NCBI RefSeq assembly: GCF_019931195.1
Contig: NZ_JAIOUO010000003.1
Location: forward strand, 434,001-498,000
Origin: Marinobacter sp. F4216
GTDB lineage: Bacteria > Pseudomonadota > Gammaproteobacteria > Pseudomonadales > Oleiphilaceae
Reading direction: 5' to 3'
DNA length: 64,000 nt
Shown here: positions 28,769-36,466 of the stretch, one piece after another
Position numbering within the stretch: position 1 is the stretch's first letter
Layout: the number at the start of each line of letters is the position of its first letter
The notes under the pieces: model-generated
Seen by the model: only the letters and a program-made list of their open reading frames with translations
Databases searched by the model: none
Told to the model about the DNA's origin: nothing
Program-made: the position numbers and the translations under genes

Positions 28769-31159
28769 TCATTGAGTGGATTGAGCTAGCGGCCCTGCGC
28801 CATGCTTGGCTTCGGTGCCGGAGGGGCGATCACCGAAAATGAACTTCGGCTGCAGCACCCGGACAAGGGATGGCATCACGAACAACGATGTGAACGCTGA
28901 GACGAGGAGCCAGAGCCCGATCAACGTGCCCATCTCCGCCTGGAATCGCAGCGAAGACAGGGACCAGAACAGAACGCCCGCGGCAAGCGTCACTGATGTG
29001 AGCAGCACACCGCGGCCGGCAGAAAACAGGGATTGACGAATGGCCTCGACGGGGTCGGCATCCGGCTCTTTCTCCAGATACTCTTTCACCGAATCGACGA
29101 TGTAGAACGCGTAGTCGACTCCCAGGCCGATCCCCAGAGCGACCACCGGCAGGGTACTGATGCTCATGCCAATGCCCTGCCAGGCCATGAAGGCAAAGGT
29201 CACTACGTTGGAGATAAGCACCGGTACGATGAAGAAGATGCCGCTCGCCGAGGAACGGTAAACCGCGAGGCAGGACAGGATGACCACCAGCAATGCCAGG
29301 GCAATCGCTTCAATCTGGTCGGAAAGCAGAATCTCGTTCACTGCGGCAATGATCCCGAGCGACCCGCCCGCCAGCCGGACCTCGACACCATCCAGCGGGT
29401 TTGCCGCAATGAACTGCTTGATCTGATAGGTGGCCTGACGCAGCGTCTCGCCCTGACGATCCCGAAAGAACAGGATGACCGAGCCGTTCTTGAACAGCGG
29501 GTCGGCAAACTGGGCCAGGTCGTCCGGAGCCGCGCCCTGCATGTAGAAGCTGATCAGCTCACCGTTCTCGAGCTGGCTTGAACCCAGTTCCCGGTAGCGG
29601 GGATTACCCTCGTAGAGGTTCCGGCGAACATCCACCACAATGTCAGCCAGGGAAATGCTGCCCCCGACTTGCGGCAGCCGTTCCATCCGCCGCTGGAAAC
29701 TCTGCATCCACGCCAGCACGTCCGGGCGCTTCAGGGCATCCCGTTCCTCGGCCTCCAGCACCACAAACATCTGCTCGGTGCCGGGATAGCTGGCGTTGAT
29801 CAACGCGCTGTCCCGGTTAAACGAGGAATCCTCCCAGAGGATGGGCGAGCCGGTGGTGGCATCGCCGATGGTCAGGTCGGTGGCCTTGAACACCAGAAGG
29901 CCCACAGCCACCAGCGTCAACGGCAACACAAAGAAGCGGGCGCGGGTTTCTACCACTTTGACCGCCAGCCCGAGCACCGCATTCAGCAGGAACCGGAGGT
30001 TCAGGGGATGGGCATTGCGCAGCGGCGCCTTAACCCAGCTGAGCATCACCGGCGTCAGGATCACCGCCGAAAAGCCGATGGTCATCACCCAGATCGCACC
30101 GATGATCGATACTTTCTGCAGCAGCGGAATCGGGGTCAGCACCACACACAGGATGGCGCCCGCATCGGACACCAGCCCCAGCAGCCCGGGCCGGAACAGT
30201 TCCCGCATGGTCTGCTCCGCTGCTTTACGTGGGGCCACGCCCTCGCCGTCACACAGATCATCGAAACGGGTGATCAGCTGAACTGCGTGGCTGAAGCAGC
30301 GGGCGGTAATGATGAAGGCAACCACAATGACCAGTGGGTCGAAATTGAAGCCCAGAAGTACACCAATGCCCAGGGCCCAGATGGTGGACACCACGCCACT
30401 GAGCAACGGCAGCAGCGTACCGCGCCAGGTGCGGTTCAGCAGGAACAGCGCCAGCAGCATCGCACCGAGTGAAATCAGGGAGATGGCGACGGTCTCTTCC
30501 AGGAAGAAATCGACCCAGCCGTAGAGAATCGGCTCGCCCACCACATGATGGCTTACCTGGTCCTTGATCGGAGAAGCATCGAGAATGGCCTGCACCTGCG
30601 GGAAGATCTTGCTGTAGTCCACCAGGTGATCGTAGAAATCCATCTGGATCAGCGTGGACGACAGGTCAGGCTCCACGTAAATACCGTAGACAAGCGGGTT
30701 ATTGAGAATAGCTTCGCGCAGTTCTTCGATGCCCTGGGCTGTTTCGGGGACATCCGGCCACATCAGAGGCACACTTTCTATGCCCATCGACGAGGCACTA
30801 ACCGACTTCAGCTTGCGGGACGCCAGCGACACCACCTGAAACGGATTGACACCGCTGACCTTGGCCAGCTCGCGGGTGATGCGCTGAACTTCGGTCAGGA
30901 TGGGACGAGTCATGATGTCGCCTGACTTCGCCTGTACGAGAATGGAAACCTTGTTACTCCCGCCAAAGGTCTCCTTGTAGGTTTCATGGACATCCACGTA
31001 TTCGTGATCGCTGGGCACCATGTCGCTGAACACGGTCCGCACATCCATTTTCAGCAAGGTGAGCGCCATTAACAGCGTGCTGATCAGAATCAGGAAGGCG
31101 ACCACACCGCGGTGACGGATGCAGAGTTCTGACAGGGAGCGTGCAAACTGACTAACCAT
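28769..31159 (-). CDS. RND-superfamily transporter (MMPL/HAE3 type)
   Basis: A 796-residue inner-membrane protein with two repeats of six helices, each preceded by a large periplasmic domain. The first helix AFLILISTLLMALTLLKMDVRTVFSDMVPSDHEYVDVHETYKETFGG leads into the first domain. Conserved RND helix 4 equivalents are VVVAFIITARCFSHAVQLITRF and VVALGIGLGVDYAFYIVDSVKEYLE, the latter with the Asp expected for proton coupling. Lacking periplasmic adaptor genes, it resembles the hydrophobe exporter HAE3/MMPL families found with DUF1302/1329. RBS GAGGAG; follows the YCF48 gene directly. Role: transport of a hydrophobic compound, direction not certain. Confidence 0.88.
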   Translation of the reverse strand: MVSQFARSLSELCIRHRGVVAFLILISTLLMALTLLKMDVRTVFSDMVPSDHEYVDVHETYKETFGGSNKVSILVQAKSGDIMTRPILTEVQRITRELAKVSGVNPFQVVSLASRKLKSVSASSMGIESVPLMWPDVPETAQGIEELREAILNNPLVYGIYVEPDLSSTLIQMDFYDHLVDYSKIFPQVQAILDASPIKDQVSHHVVGEPILYGWVDFFLEETVAISLISLGAMLLALFLLNRTWRGTLLPLLSGVVSTIWALGIGVLLGFNFDPLVIVVAFIITARCFSHAVQLITRFDDLCDGEGVAPRKAAEQTMRELFRPGLLGLVSDAGAILCVVLTPIPLLQKVSIIGAIWVMTIGFSAVILTPVMLSWVKAPLRNAHPLNLRFLLNAVLGLAVKVVETRARFFVLPLTLVAVGLLVFKATDLTIGDATTGSPILWEDSSFNRDSALINASYPGTEQMFVVLEAEERDALKRPDVLAWMQSFQRRMERLPQVGGSISLADIVVDVRRNLYEGNPRYRELGSSQLENGELISFYMQGAAPDDLAQFADPLFKNGSVILFFRDRQGETLRQATYQIKQFIAANPLDGVEVRLAGGSLGIIAAVNEILLSDQIEAIALALLVVILSCLAVYRSSASGIFFIVPVLISNVVTFAFMAWQGIGMSISTLPVVALGIGLGVDYAFYIVDSVKEYLEKEPDADPVEAIRQSLFSAGRGVLLTSVTLAAGVLFWSLSSLRFQAEMGTLIGLWLLVSAFTSLFVMPSLVRVLQPKFIFGDRPSGTEAKHGAGPLAQSTQ

Positions 31160-31161
31160 GT

Positions 31162-32151
31162 CTATTTCTCCTCACCGCGGGTGGCAGGCCAGGTGTTCCA
31201 GTGTTCGCCATCCAGTTGACCGATCTCTTTACCGGCAACCACGACACCGTCGCTAGCCGGCAGCAGGCGAGCGACATACCCGGTGGTCCCGCTCTCGGGG
31301 GTCAGCAAGTTCCATTCGTCGCCATTGGCCGACTCCAGGAGCACTCCGCCATTGCCACCGGCAAGCCAGCGAGAGCCATCATGGATAACGTCGTAGAGGT
31401 GCTCAGAGGTGGGCGACGGGACCGATGTCCAGCTGTTTCCGCCATCGGTAGAGCGGAAAATCACGCCACCGTTGCCCACGATGACGCCGGTGCCATCAAC
31501 AAACTCAACCGACCGGAGACTCTCGTAACCAAGCTCTTCCCCGGACCAGCTTTTGCCGTTGTCGTCGGACTGGTAGACGGTCCCGAATTCAGCCGTAATC
31601 CAGAGCACACCGGCGCCGTCCCGGGTGATGTCGTTCAGCCCCACATCGCCGTCGATACTCAGGTTCGTCCAGTCCTGCGCTTCGGCATTGCTGCGAAAGA
31701 CCGCGCCCATCTCGCCAATGGCAAAGAACCCATCGCCCAGCCAGGCCACTTCGATCAGCTTTCCAGCAATGTCTGAAACCGGGAGTTGCGTCGATTCCCA
31801 CTGCCCTTCGCCTTCCCGACGGAAGGTCCAGCCTTCGTTACCAACCGCCAGCACCAGGCCGTCGTCCGAGGTGGCAATCCCCTGAAGATTGATGTTGTGG
31901 GGCATGGAATGACGGGCCCAGGACGACGGGTCCGTGCCGCCTTCCAGCACAACCCCGTTGTTGCCCGCGAACCAGAAATGATCGGAACCGGTCGCGCTCA
32001 CGTCGTAGAAAGTATCTCTCGACTCGGTGAGCGGCTGGGGCAGCGGCAGGGGCTCCACGGAGGGCTTTACGAAAGCGGCGGCGTAGGCCAGTCCGCTGAC
32101 CACCGCCCAGGGCGCAACCTGCGCTGCGAATCCGAGCACCTTACCCACCAT
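31162..32151 (-). CDS. YCF48/BNR-repeat protein, probably envelope-located
   Basis: A 329-residue protein with an N-terminal hydrophobic segment (VAPWAVVSGLAYAAAFVKP) and a beta-propeller built from BNR/Asp-box repeats: SATGSDHFWFAGNNGVVLEGG, VYQSDDNGKSW, VIFRSTDGGNSW, VLLESANGDEW. The family is called YCF48 (PSII assembly factor-like), but in proteobacteria it accompanies RND exporters of the HAE3 type. I choose the ATG at 32151, which has GGAGAGG upstream and overlaps the lyase gene by 11 bases; the ATG at 32166 lengthens the overlap. Likely a periplasmic partner of the RND transporter. Confidence 0.8.
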   Translation of the reverse strand: MVGKVLGFAAQVAPWAVVSGLAYAAAFVKPSVEPLPLPQPLTESRDTFYDVSATGSDHFWFAGNNGVVLEGGTDPSSWARHSMPHNINLQGIATSDDGLVLAVGNEGWTFRREGEGQWESTQLPVSDIAGKLIEVAWLGDGFFAIGEMGAVFRSNAEAQDWTNLSIDGDVGLNDITRDGAGVLWITAEFGTVYQSDDNGKSWSGEELGYESLRSVEFVDGTGVIVGNGGVIFRSTDGGNSWTSVPSPTSEHLYDVIHDGSRWLAGGNGGVLLESANGDEWNLLTPESGTTGYVARLLPASDGVVVAGKEIGQLDGEHWNTWPATRGEEK

Positions 32152-33070
32152 GGCCGGCCTCTCCATGCAGCTTCGCGAACTGCTGATCCAGCCATTTGAA
32201 ACTCTTGCCGCCCAACGTCACGCCTGTCAGATCCTCGGCGAACTTGACGACCGGTACCAGGTCCAGCGGATCAATGCCGGCCTGGTAGCCCATGCTGTTC
32301 AGCAGCAGGACCACGTCCTCTGTCGCCACATTTCCGGTTGCGCCCGGCGAGAAGGGACACCCGCCCAGACCGCCGATGGATGCGTCAAATTCCCGCACAC
32401 CCAGGTCCAGAGCCGCGGTGATATTCGCCAGGGCCATGCCCCGGGTATCGTGGAAATGACAGGACAGCTTTTCGGAAGGGACAAACGCGCTCAGTTCGCC
32501 CAGAACCGCCCGGACCTGAGCCGGATTCGCCGCGCCAATGGTGTCAGCGACAATGATTTTGCTGGCGCCGGCCTGCTGCATCTGGCGGCCATAGTCGGCA
32601 ACCACACTGGGCGAAACCTGGCCTTCAAAGGGGCATTCATACGCGACAGCAAGATACGCTTGAACCTCAACCCCCTCACTCCGGCCGCGTTCCACAATGG
32701 CAGCGCACACCTGAGCCGTCTGATCGAGACTCATGCGAATGTTTTTCTGGTTCATAGTCTCGGTGACGGACAACACCACGTTCACTACCTGGGCGCCAGC
32801 CTCAACTGCCAGTTCATAGCCCTTCATGTTGGGCACCAGCCCCGCATACCGCACGGTGTCCGGATCCGGTAACTGTCCAAAGAGTTCGGCCGTTCCCGCC
32901 ATTTGAGGGACTGCCTTCGGCGATACGAAACTGCCCGCCTCGACATTCCGCACACCAGCACGAACCATGGCGCGAATCAGGTCCAGACGCGCATCCGTTG
33001 TCAGGGTCTTACCCTGACTCTGGAGGCCGTCTCGCGGCCCCACTTCGTTGACTCGAATCTCGATGGACAT
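32141..33070 (-). CDS. HMG-CoA lyase-like enzyme (DRE-TIM metallolyase)
   Basis: A 309-residue protein with the HMGL/pyruvate-carboxylase-like TIM barrel. IRVNEVGPRDGLQSQGK carries the catalytic Arg13-Asp14, FVSPKAVPQM the next motif, SCHFHDTRGMALAN the metal histidines, and GLGGCPFSPGATGNVATEDVV the flexible loop with the active-site cysteine (about residue 237). It should cleave a 3-hydroxy-acyl-CoA with release of an acetyl-CoA or related product. Substrate could be HMG-CoA or a malyl/citramalyl-type thioester made by the neighbouring CoA-transferase. Start at 33070 has GGGGTAAGG upstream and lies four bases after the CaiB gene. Confidence 0.9.
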   Translation of the reverse strand: MSIEIRVNEVGPRDGLQSQGKTLTTDARLDLIRAMVRAGVRNVEAGSFVSPKAVPQMAGTAELFGQLPDPDTVRYAGLVPNMKGYELAVEAGAQVVNVVLSVTETMNQKNIRMSLDQTAQVCAAIVERGRSEGVEVQAYLAVAYECPFEGQVSPSVVADYGRQMQQAGASKIIVADTIGAANPAQVRAVLGELSAFVPSEKLSCHFHDTRGMALANITAALDLGVREFDASIGGLGGCPFSPGATGNVATEDVVLLLNSMGYQAGIDPLDLVPVVKFAEDLTGVTLGGKSFKWLDQQFAKLHGEAGHGG

Positions 33071-33074
33071 TGCC

Positions 33075-34271
33075 TTACCCCACAATCTTCTTGGCTTTCA
33101 GATCAGCAATGCGCTGATCGTCGTACCCCATACTCCGGAGCACCTCTTCCGTGTGCTGGCCCAGTAACGGCGGCGCTGTGTAGCTGTCGGAGGAGTCAAT
33201 GCTCAGCTTGATCGGGTTACCCGGCGCCTTGACGACACCGCCGCCGGCCTGGGGAATGTCCACCACCATGTTGCGGAACAGCACCTGGGGATCAGTCAGT
33301 GCGTCGGAGAATTTATTGACGGGCGCACAGGGAATCCGGGCGCTGGAGAGCAGATCAACCCAGTGCTGCGTAGTATTGGTCTGAAGCAGCTTAGTGAGGA
33401 TGGTGTTGATCTTGTGTTTGTCGGCAAAACGCCCTGGCTGGGTTTTGTACTTCGGATCGCGGAATTCGTCGATATCCAGCAACTCGACCAGGTTGTCCCA
33501 GAAGCTGTCGAAGATGACCGCAATAATCACGAAGCCATCGCTGGTCTTGTAGGCGTCGTAAGGAACGTGAACGAAGTGGCCATTACCGATAGGCGTTGGA
33601 TTATCGCCACTGAGCATGTGCATCGTGGCCATGTAGTTGAGCATGCTGATCTGACAATCGAGCATCGATATATCAACGTGCTGCCCATAGCCGTTAACCG
33701 CCCGGGAGTGCAGCGCAGCCAGCACGCCCATCACGGCAAACATACCGCCACCCAGATCGCCAATCGGGATGCCCGCCCGGGCCGGATGCTCCTCATCGTG
33801 GCCGGTGATCGACATGCCACCGCCAATACCCTGCACCACCTGGTCGAATGCCGGGCGCTTGAAATTCGGGCCGGCCTGGCCAAAACCCGTCACAGAGCAG
33901 GTGATAATGCGCGGATTAATGCGGGAAAGGTGCTCGTGATCGATCTTGAGCTTGCTGGGAACGCCGGCCGAGAAATTATCCAGCACAATGTCGGCATCCC
34001 TTACCAGGTCATAGAAGGTTTCCAGACCTTCCTCGGTTTTCAGGTCGATGCAGACGCTTTTCTTGTTGCGGTTAAGAGTGATGAAGTAGGCGCCCTGGCC
34101 GTTGTAGGAGTTTTTCGGATCACTGGCCAACAGGGCTCTGGTGCCCTCGCCTTTGAGCGGCTCTACCTTGATCGACTCGGCCCCCATATCGGCTAGCAGC
34201 ATGCCCGCATAGGGGCCGGAAAGCATGTGCGTGAGATCGATAATTCGAACGCCTTCTAATGGTTTGGTCAT
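33075..34271 (-). CDS. CaiB/BaiF family (class III) CoA-transferase
   Basis: A 398-residue enzyme of the formyl-CoA transferase family. MTKPLEGVRIIDLTHMLSGPYAGMLLADMGAESIKVEPLKGEGTR is the characteristic N-terminus, and GIPIGDLGGGMFAVMGVLAALHSR contains the conserved Asp (about 171) that forms the acyl-aspartyl intermediate. FDQVVQGIGGGMSITG and the C-terminal PPLLGQHTEEVL are also typical. It activates a carboxylic acid by taking CoA from a donor thioester such as succinyl-CoA. The ATG at 34271 is chosen over a TTG 42 bases upstream because the family begins there, though its ribosome site is weak. First gene of the sigma-54 operon; leader about 59 bases. Confidence 0.9.
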   Translation of the reverse strand: MTKPLEGVRIIDLTHMLSGPYAGMLLADMGAESIKVEPLKGEGTRALLASDPKNSYNGQGAYFITLNRNKKSVCIDLKTEEGLETFYDLVRDADIVLDNFSAGVPSKLKIDHEHLSRINPRIITCSVTGFGQAGPNFKRPAFDQVVQGIGGGMSITGHDEEHPARAGIPIGDLGGGMFAVMGVLAALHSRAVNGYGQHVDISMLDCQISMLNYMATMHMLSGDNPTPIGNGHFVHVPYDAYKTSDGFVIIAVIFDSFWDNLVELLDIDEFRDPKYKTQPGRFADKHKINTILTKLLQTNTTQHWVDLLSSARIPCAPVNKFSDALTDPQVLFRNMVVDIPQAGGGVVKAPGNPIKLSIDSSDSYTAPPLLGQHTEEVLRSMGYDDQRIADLKAKKIVG

Positions 34272-34340
34272 TTTCGTCAGCACACTGTTGTTGGATGGAG
34301 TGTTATTGCCCAAATCATGTGGGCCTTTTCACTACGCATC

Positions 34341-34356
34341 GCAAAGGGAGTGCCAA
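34341..34356 (-). promoter_or_regulatory. Sigma-54 (-24/-12) promoter of the hydantoinase-type operon
   Basis: The minus strand reads TTGGCACTCCCTTTGC, matching TTGGCAC-N5-TTGC, with GG and GC exactly ten bases apart. Transcription would start near 34330, about 59 bases before the CoA-transferase ATG. A PrpR-type sigma-54 activator is encoded at the far end of the same run of genes, and palindromic repeats lie 110-160 bases upstream. An AT-rich stretch with ATCAAATTTTAA (34376-34387) between them could be bent by IHF. Confidence 0.85.
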
Positions 34357-34458
34357 CTCAGCCAAAATCAGAAGGATCAAATTTTAACCATCTGTTTTTA
34401 CAATGTTTTTCTGTAGGTGGAAACCGAAACACACAGAACAAGACAGCCGCAAACAGCG

Positions 34459-34471
34459 TTTCAACATGAAA
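34459..34471. promoter_or_regulatory. Upstream activator site 1, TTTCA-N3-TGAAA
   Basis: TTTCAACATGAAA is a perfect inverted repeat with a three-base spacer, centred about 111 bases upstream of the -24 GG of the sigma-54 promoter, in the usual range for enhancer sites. A related inverted arrangement, TGAAA-N5-TTTCA (34486-34500), lies between it and the second site. Confidence 0.6.
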
Positions 34472-34507
34472 TACACACTTCAGGTTGAAATACTTTTTCA
34501 TGGGAGA

Positions 34508-34520
34508 TTTCAGAATGAAA
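34508..34520. promoter_or_regulatory. Upstream activator site 2, TTTCA-N3-TGAAA
   Basis: TTTCAGAATGAAA has the same arms as site 1 with a different spacer. The two centres are 49 bases apart, close to five helical turns, suiting two dimers of one activator on nearly the same DNA face. Confidence 0.6.
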
Positions 34521-34651
34521 TAGCCACTGGGAAGTGGGGCGAAGTCAAGATTGCCTTCGCCCGCGGGGCAGGTCGGCCGCAGCCGAAACTTAAAGGGGAG
34601 GTATGGAGTCACCAGAAACGCACGCCTTCCACGTCTGGCGAGGGGCCGTTA

Positions 34652-35008
34652 TCAGCCCCCTGAACGCTTCACCGTCCAGCCTTTTTCCTGCATGAGGGGC
34701 ACCAGAATATCCCGCTGATCGCCCTGAATCTCCACGACACCGTCTTTCACCGTTCCACCGGTGCCGCACTTGGCTTTCAGGACTTTGACATAAGCCTTGA
34801 GTTCTTTGTCATCCATGGGGATGCCCGTCACCAAGGTCACGCCCTTGCCCTTCCGGCCCTTGGTTTCACGGCTTACCCGCACAATACCATCGCCCTTCGG
34901 CCTTTCGGGCTCGCCACAGGCGCATTCAGACACTGGGTTCTTACAGCCGGGGCACATACGGCCGTGCTCGGTGGAAAACACCAGTCCACCTTCATTTCGC
35001 TTCTTCAT
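34652..35008 (-). CDS. yciH: SUI1/eIF1-like translation factor YciH
   Basis: A 118-residue protein of the bacterial SUI1 family. A short N-terminal zinc-ribbon-like part has cysteines in MCPGCKNPVSECACG. The SUI1 domain follows: VRVSRETKGRKGKGVTLVTGI, LKAYVKVLKAKCGTGGTVKDGVVEIQGDQRDILVPLMQEKGW. The GCGTGG and QGDQR motifs are diagnostic. It likely affects initiation fidelity on the 30S subunit. AGAGGA lies five bases before ATG. Upstream gene in the same direction is a DUF4136 lipoprotein, 24 bases away. Confidence 0.92.
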   Translation of the reverse strand: MKKRNEGGLVFSTEHGRMCPGCKNPVSECACGEPERPKGDGIVRVSRETKGRKGKGVTLVTGIPMDDKELKAYVKVLKAKCGTGGTVKDGVVEIQGDQRDILVPLMQEKGWTVKRSGG

Positions 35009-35032
35009 TCCGGTCCTCTGTTCTGCTCCGGT

Positions 35033-35563
35033 TTATGACTCAGGGGCCGGAGGGTACTGGGAAAACATTTCCGCGACCACCTCGTCGATCAGTTCGCGGC
35101 GTTCGTCGGACGACTGGAATTCCTTTAGATAACGGCGGCTGACGGCTCGCCAGACCACCTCATTGGCGGAGGTATCCACCAGTTCCAGGACCAGCTTGCC
35201 CTCTTTCACTTCCCGCACCGGCGGCGGTGCAGCCATGCCCCAGCCAAAGGGGCCGCGGCCAAACCCGATACCTACGCCAACACCCACCTGCTCCAGCCGC
35301 TCTTCTTCAACAATCTGCCAGTTCACCAGCAGGTCCGCCTCGGCTTCGGGCACCTGGCGCAGGGCTTCGCGTTTCATTTCCCGCTCCACAGCAGCACGAA
35401 CACGGCTGCCATCCAGGGAAACGAACGAGCCTGCCCCGGCATTGGGCGCAAAAGCCCAGGTGCCATAACTGCCGAACATGGCGGTGTCCTTGTAGTCGGT
35501 TACCACGTTGGCCGTGCAACCGGCCAACGCCAGCAACAGGGCAGTGATCATCAGAAAACGCAT
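35033..35563 (-). CDS. DUF4136 lipoprotein
   Basis: A 176-residue lipoprotein: MRFLMITALLLALAGCTANVV with lipobox LAGC. The mature part fits DUF4136: VVTDYKDTAMFGSYGTWAFAP near the start, ADLLVNWQIVEEERLEQVGVGVGIGFGRGPFGWG in the middle with the Gly/Phe-rich loop, and KLVLELVDTSANEVVWRAVSRRYLKE at the end. Function unknown; outer-membrane anchored. GGAGG precedes ATG. Located between YigZ and YciH genes on the same strand. Confidence 0.85.
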   Translation of the reverse strand: MRFLMITALLLALAGCTANVVTDYKDTAMFGSYGTWAFAPNAGAGSFVSLDGSRVRAAVEREMKREALRQVPEAEADLLVNWQIVEEERLEQVGVGVGIGFGRGPFGWGMAAPPPVREVKEGKLVLELVDTSANEVVWRAVSRRYLKEFQSSDERRELIDEVVAEMFSQYPPAPES

Positions 35564-35635
35564 GCAAGATCCTCCTTGTGGAGCTCACGTCCTTTCAGTA
35601 TACGTCCGCCAGAGACCTACAGCTGTCCTTACGGG

Positions 35636-36241
35636 TCAGTTATCGAAATGGTAGTCCAATCGCTGGGCATCGCAGAACGCGGCAAAGGCATCGGCCTGCT
35701 CTTCCGGAACCTGCAGTTGCGCTGTGACCCGATTGCCATAGTCAACGGAGGCCACCTCGGCACCGTGGACCTCACACCAGTGCCTTACCGGCTGTTCGTC
35801 GGCGAACTGCATGGTCACGGTTACGGGCGCCATGGGCCGCTGGACCACACGGTCCACGGCCGACAGCACACTCTCGGCGGCACCGGCGTAGGCACGCACC
35901 AGACCGCCAGCGCCCAGTTTGATGCCGCCAAAGTAGCGGATCACCATCACCAGCACATCGCCCATGTCCTTGTGCTGAATAACATTAAGAATGGGCTTTC
36001 CGGCGGTGCCGGAGGGCTCGCCATCATCGCTCATGCCCGCCTCTGCGGCGGAGCCAGGCCGTCCCAGCTGATAAGCCCAGCAAACATGCCGGGCATCGGG
36101 ATGATCGTTATGGGCCTCGTCCAGCCACGCCTTGACCTCCTCACGAGAGGAAACGGGCGCGATGCGGGCGATGAAGCGGCTTTTCTTCACTTCCGTTTCC
36201 CGCTCAAGGTATCCTGCGGGGACCGGGTAATCCTTGCTCAT
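35636..36241 (-). CDS. yigZ: YigZ/IMPACT family protein
   Basis: A 201-residue protein of the UPF0029/IMPACT family. EVKKSRFIARIAPVSSREEVKAWLDEAHNDHPDARHVCWAYQLG, DDGEPSGTAGKPILNVIQHKDMGDVLVMVIRYFGGIKLGAGGLVRAYAGAAESVL is an excellent match to YigZ. A C-terminal ferredoxin-like DUF1949 domain follows. Role is not well defined; the eukaryotic homologue IMPACT modulates GCN2 signalling. It is divergent from a small open frame at 36257. Confidence 0.93.
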   Translation of the reverse strand: MSKDYPVPAGYLERETEVKKSRFIARIAPVSSREEVKAWLDEAHNDHPDARHVCWAYQLGRPGSAAEAGMSDDGEPSGTAGKPILNVIQHKDMGDVLVMVIRYFGGIKLGAGGLVRAYAGAAESVLSAVDRVVQRPMAPVTVTMQFADEQPVRHWCEVHGAEVASVDYGNRVTAQLQVPEEQADAFAAFCDAQRLDYHFDN

Positions 36242-36256
36242 CAGTAGGTAAACCTT

Positions 36257-36466
36257 ATGTCTGAAGACAGCGATCGTACCAGTCCGGGCGCAGCCAGCCC
36301 AGCCAGGATCCAGAAGGCCGCCTGCGGTATCCGGTTCGCAGACGATGAACTGCAGGAAGGCATCGATTTTTCCGGCGCCGAACGCCTAATGCCAGAGGAC
36401 GACGCGGCACCGGACGAACCGGAATCAGGTGCCGATAAAGACCGGCAGGCGGATCGTCACCCGTAA
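36257..36466 (+). CDS. Possible small acidic protein (69 aa)
   Basis: A 69-residue open frame, polar and acidic (GIRFADDELQEGIDFSGAERLMPEDDAAPDEPESGADKD). Its 3' end overlaps the converging sensor-kinase gene by 42 bases and its ribosome site (AGTAGG) is weak. In favour: it sits directly opposite yigZ in a gap that would otherwise be empty, and its codon third positions look gene-like. No family recognised. It may be a real short protein or a chance frame. Confidence 0.35.
   Translation: MSEDSDRTSPGAASPARIQKAACGIRFADDELQEGIDFSGAERLMPEDDAAPDEPESGADKDRQADRHP

Larger units (their letters stand above)
34272..34651. other. Regulatory intergenic region between the CoA-transferase gene and yciH
   Basis: About 380 bases, more AT-rich than its surroundings, without a credible gene. 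It contains the -24/-12 promoter, two palindromic activator sites and a possible IHF-bending stretch, all oriented to serve the minus-strand operon. The part from 34530 to 34651 is the 3' side of yciH, with only a short GC-rich hairpin lacking a T-run. Confidence 0.75.

Noticed and set aside
27055..28842. A plus-strand open frame of 595 codons
   Set aside because: Antisense to the DUF1302 barrel gene, which has a signal peptide, terminal Phe motif and operon context. The plus-strand frame has none of these.
31162..32151. A photosystem II assembly role for the YCF48 protein
   Set aside because: The family name comes from photosynthetic organisms, but no photosynthesis gene is present and the protein sits beside an RND exporter, as in many non-photosynthetic proteobacteria.
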